This document shows positions 62,012 through 64,000 of a stretch of DNA of 64,000 nucleotides, piece by piece. Within the stretch, counting starts at the first letter, position 1, and each line of letters starts with the position of its first letter. The DNA comes from CAVZBW01 sp963778465. Lineage in GTDB: Bacteria; Actinomycetota; Acidimicrobiia; Acidimicrobiales; RAAP-2. The DNA is taken from contig CAVZUK010000003.1 in the NCBI GenBank assembly GCA_963778465.1, positions 1,240,001 through 1,304,000 of the forward strand, read 5' to 3'. The notes below the pieces were generated by a model, which was not told the DNA's origin, ran no database searches, and was given only the letters and a program-made list of their open reading frames with translations. Both the position numbers and the translations under genes were made by a program.

Positions 62012-62824
62012 TCAGGCTCGTTCGTAGGGAGTCTGCTCTCCCGCCTCGATCCCGACCGGCAGGTGGTTCTCCGCGGGTGGGAGCGGACAGGTGGCAAAGT
62101 CGGTGAAGGCGCAGGGCAGGTTGAGGGCCCGGTTGAAGTCGAGCACCACGGCCCCGTCGTCGTCGGGTGCCCCGACGGAGAGGTACCTGTTGGCCGCGTA
62201 GGTGGTGACGCCCGAGGTGGCGTCGGTGAAGAGGATCGTCAGGCCGCCCGGCGTCCCTCCCCCGAAGGCCGTCAGCCGGAACGTCCGGCCACCCAAGACG
62301 AACTCGATCTCCCCGGTTGCGTCGTAGACGTGCTCGATGCCCTCGACGGCCGCGCCGACCCGGACGGGCCGGGGCGTTTCGAACGGCAGATAGTGCCCGG
62401 TGAGCACCCAACGGGGATCGGGGGGGAAGGTGGGCACCCCCTGGAACTGGGTCCGCCGGGGATGGTCCGGATGCCGTGGACGCAGAATGTCCCGCCCGCC
62501 GCGCTTGGCCACCTCGACCACGGCATCACCGAACGAGGCCGTGCGTCCCTCACGTTCGGGGATCAACCCGAAGCGGTGTCCGTCCCGCACGGGGCGGCCA
62601 TCGACCACGAGCTCCTCGTCTTGGTCGAGGGCGACCAACGGCCCCTCCCCGTCGGTGGCCCATGCGCCCGGGGCCCCCGGATACCTGGTCGGTGTCCCGG
62701 TGAGCCAGTGGATCCCCGTCACCGCGAGGAAGCCGTGGGGATCTGCCAGCTCCCGCTCGTGCTGGCGGTGCCACTCCTGCCACGCGCTGGCGAATTCGGT
62801 GCGGTCGATCTGCCGGATGGTCAT
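62012..62824 (-). CDS. DUF1684 protein
   Basis: 270 residues from ATG 62824 (10 more from ATG 62854). Diagnostic DUF1684 end: LDFNRALNLPCAFTDFATCP followed by PPAENHLPV and IEAGEQ. Start WHRQHERELADPHGFLAVTG is also characteristic. Function unknown across the family. Downstream (same strand) of the second epimerase with 63 bp between. Confidence 0.82.
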   Translation of the reverse strand: MTIRQIDRTEFASAWQEWHRQHERELADPHGFLAVTGIHWLTGTPTRYPGAPGAWATDGEGPLVALDQDEELVVDGRPVRDGHRFGLIPEREGRTASFGDAVVEVAKRGGRDILRPRHPDHPRRTQFQGVPTFPPDPRWVLTGHYLPFETPRPVRVGAAVEGIEHVYDATGEIEFVLGGRTFRLTAFGGGTPGGLTILFTDATSGVTTYAANRYLSVGAPDDDGAVVLDFNRALNLPCAFTDFATCPLPPAENHLPVGIEAGEQTPYERA

Positions 62825-62887
62825 GCCGTCTCCCACTCGTTTCGCCCGGACCACACGCTATGACCCATCCCGCGCTGGGCGGACGGA

Positions 62888-63808
62888 TCAGAGGACCTCG
62901 GGGTGGCGAGCCTGCACCATCCGGCGCAGCCCGTCCCGCCAGTCGACCTCGGTGTGGCCGACGAGCTCGTGCATGCGGGTGAGGTCCAGGCAGACGCTCT
63001 CGATGGTCTGGTCGGTCGGCTCGAACTTGGCGGGGTGCCCGACCATCTCGCCGAGGTAGGTGCACCATTCCTCGATGCTCACCACCTGGTCCCCGCCCCA
63101 GTTGACGACCGTGGCCGGTACCGACGCGGCGCCGAGCAGCCGGGGCACCGTGCTGGCGATGTCGTCCTCGTGCAGCGGGTGGTACTGGCTGGGTGCGTCG
63201 AGGTGCACCTGCACGGGCATGTCGGCCAGGAGCATCTCGAGATGGATGGCGGGCCATCCGCCGCCGTCGCCGTAGGGCACGCACAGCCGGGCGATGGTCG
63301 TGGGCAGCCCGAAGCGCCGAGCCCCCCAGCGGGCGGCACCCTCGGCCGCGATCTTGCAGATGCTGTAGGTCTGCAGGAAGCCCCACACGCCGTGGTTGTC
63401 GCCGAGGGCCGCGTCCTCGGGAAGGGCCCGGTGTCCGTCGGGCCGGTAGACGGCCGTGCTCGAGCAGTGCAGGAACGCCCGGGCTCCCTGCAGGTGCTCC
63501 ATCAGCGACAGGACGCCCCCGACGTTGGCGTCCAGGTCGGCCGACCAGTCGTTGGACTTGGAGACCGCCAGGTTGAGGACGAAGTCGGCGTCGGTCGGGA
63601 GGTCCGCCACGTCGCCCGCCGCGAGGTCGACCGCCACGCAGGTGACGCCCGCCTCCTCGAGGCGCTTGCGTGCCTCGGCGTCGCGGAACCGTGCGGCGCC
63701 GTACACGTCGTGCTCGGCGGCGAGCGTCTTGGCGAGGGGCTCCGCGACCTGACCGGTCACCCCGGTCACCACGATCTTGGAGCCGCGTTGGATGGTGTCG
63801 TCAGCCAC
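62888..63808 (-). CDS. NAD-dependent epimerase/dehydratase, paralog of 6874-7788
   Basis: 306 residues from GTG 63808, CAGGTGAC just before. Rossmann motif TGVTGQVAEPL, catalytic YSICK. The C-terminal segments VNWGGDQVVSIEEW, YLGEMVGHPAKFE and VDWRDGLRRMV match the other epimerase closely. Two copies about 56 kb apart indicate an expanded family with perhaps different substrates. Downstream of a TetR regulator that is cut by the window end. Confidence 0.83.
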   Translation of the reverse strand: MADDTIQRGSKIVVTGVTGQVAEPLAKTLAAEHDVYGAARFRDAEARKRLEEAGVTCVAVDLAAGDVADLPTDADFVLNLAVSKSNDWSADLDANVGGVLSLMEHLQGARAFLHCSSTAVYRPDGHRALPEDAALGDNHGVWGFLQTYSICKIAAEGAARWGARRFGLPTTIARLCVPYGDGGGWPAIHLEMLLADMPVQVHLDAPSQYHPLHEDDIASTVPRLLGAASVPATVVNWGGDQVVSIEEWCTYLGEMVGHPAKFEPTDQTIESVCLDLTRMHELVGHTEVDWRDGLRRMVQARHPEVL

Positions 63809-63827
63809 GTCACCTGCCTACCACGGC

Positions 63828-64000
63828 TCAGCCGTCGATGAGGTCGTGCAGCCTCCGGCGGACGCTCTCGTGGAATTCGGCGGACCGCTCGTCGTCGACG
63901 TGCAGCGCGTTCCGGATGAAGGGGTTGAAGAAACGCCAGCCAAAGGCCAGCGCGAGCGCCGCCGCGGTCGTGACGGTGGGGTCCCCGGCCTCTGGGACGT
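63828..64000 (-). CDS. TetR-family regulator, C-terminal fragment (window edge)
   Basis: 57 codons, open at base 64000, ending at TGA 63830-63828. Residues PTVTTAAALALAFGWRFFNP and a basic end (VRRRLHDLIDG) are typical of the last helices of TetR-type ligand domains. The gene starts beyond the window. It overlaps nothing and lies 19 bp before the second epimerase on the same strand, so probably controls it. Confidence 0.65.
   Translation of the reverse strand, partial: VPEAGDPTVTTAAALALAFGWRFFNPFIRNALHVDDERSAEFHESVRRRLHDLIDG

Overview
This window is very GC-rich chromosomal DNA with many GTG and TTG starts, short intergenic gaps and frequent 1-4 bp stop/start overlaps. Gene content points to a high-GC actinobacterium: DUF1684 protein, a LigC-type ATP-dependent DNA ligase, many SnoaL, ABM and EthD-like folds, SDR/GMC/CoA-transferase/acyl-CoA synthetase genes and a TetR regulator. 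An uncultured Acidimicrobiia-like lineage is my inference; there is no rRNA or marker gene to confirm it. I saw no tRNA, rRNA, CRISPR array or prophage.

Layout. 1-5.3 kb: a secreted Thr/Pro-repeat protein cut by the window edge, a patatin-SnoaL lipase, a 2H phosphoesterase and a GGDEF protein with a degenerate HD-GYP domain. 5.4-9 kb: a frameshifted amidase, an NAD-dependent epimerase and an EthD-like protein. 9-11.7 kb: a processive glycosyltransferase coupled to a HlyD-like adaptor. 11.7-13.1 kb: a dead IS200/IS605-type tnpB element. 13.1-20.4 kb: cyclase, two tandem class II aldolases, a broken amidohydrolase, and a module of unknown proteins with a double-ABM membrane protein and a 32-residue membrane peptide. 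20.7-22.4 kb: N-acyl-D-amino-acid deacylase.

22.4-27.3 kb is the first striking region. A fused double methyltransferase faces an operon of a gamma-butyrobetaine-hydroxylase-like dioxygenase, a carnitine-acyltransferase-family enzyme (catalytic His and Ser-Thr-Ser motif visible) and a lone cyclic-nucleotide-binding protein. Together they look like a bacterial route to carnitine, or a carnitine-like betaine, and its acyl ester. 27.3-32.8 kb is an oxidation and CoA-activation operon (CoA-transferase, GMC oxidoreductase, ALDH, SDR). 33-46 kb holds a SnoaL-like protein, a second (frameshifted) deacylase, an SMP-30 lactonase, small membrane proteins, DNA ligase, a PstB-like ATPase, a MoaB-like protein, a sulfotransferase, a DUF1214-like protein, an acyl-CoA synthetase and a secreted SGNH hydrolase.

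46-60.7 kb is the second striking region: an amine-utilisation cluster arranged divergently around a control region at about 50.44-50.66 kb. It carries three different glutamine-synthetase-family ligases, all three subunits of an N-methylglutamate-synthase (MgsABC/GlxBCD)-type enzyme, a class I glutamine amidotransferase, an APC permease, an XRE-cupin (PuuR-like) regulator, a PhyH-type dioxygenase, an M24-fold protein and a PNPOx-like protein. It merges the logic of the gamma-glutamylmethylamide and Puu (gamma-glutamylputrescine) pathways, but no N-methylglutamate dehydrogenase is present. 60.6-64 kb: universal stress protein, SRPBCC protein, DUF1684 protein, a second epimerase paralogous to the one at 6.9 kb, and a truncated TetR regulator.

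Three otherwise intact enzymes plus tnpB are each broken by a single reading-frame change. This could be real decay or assembly indels and should be kept in mind for these loci.
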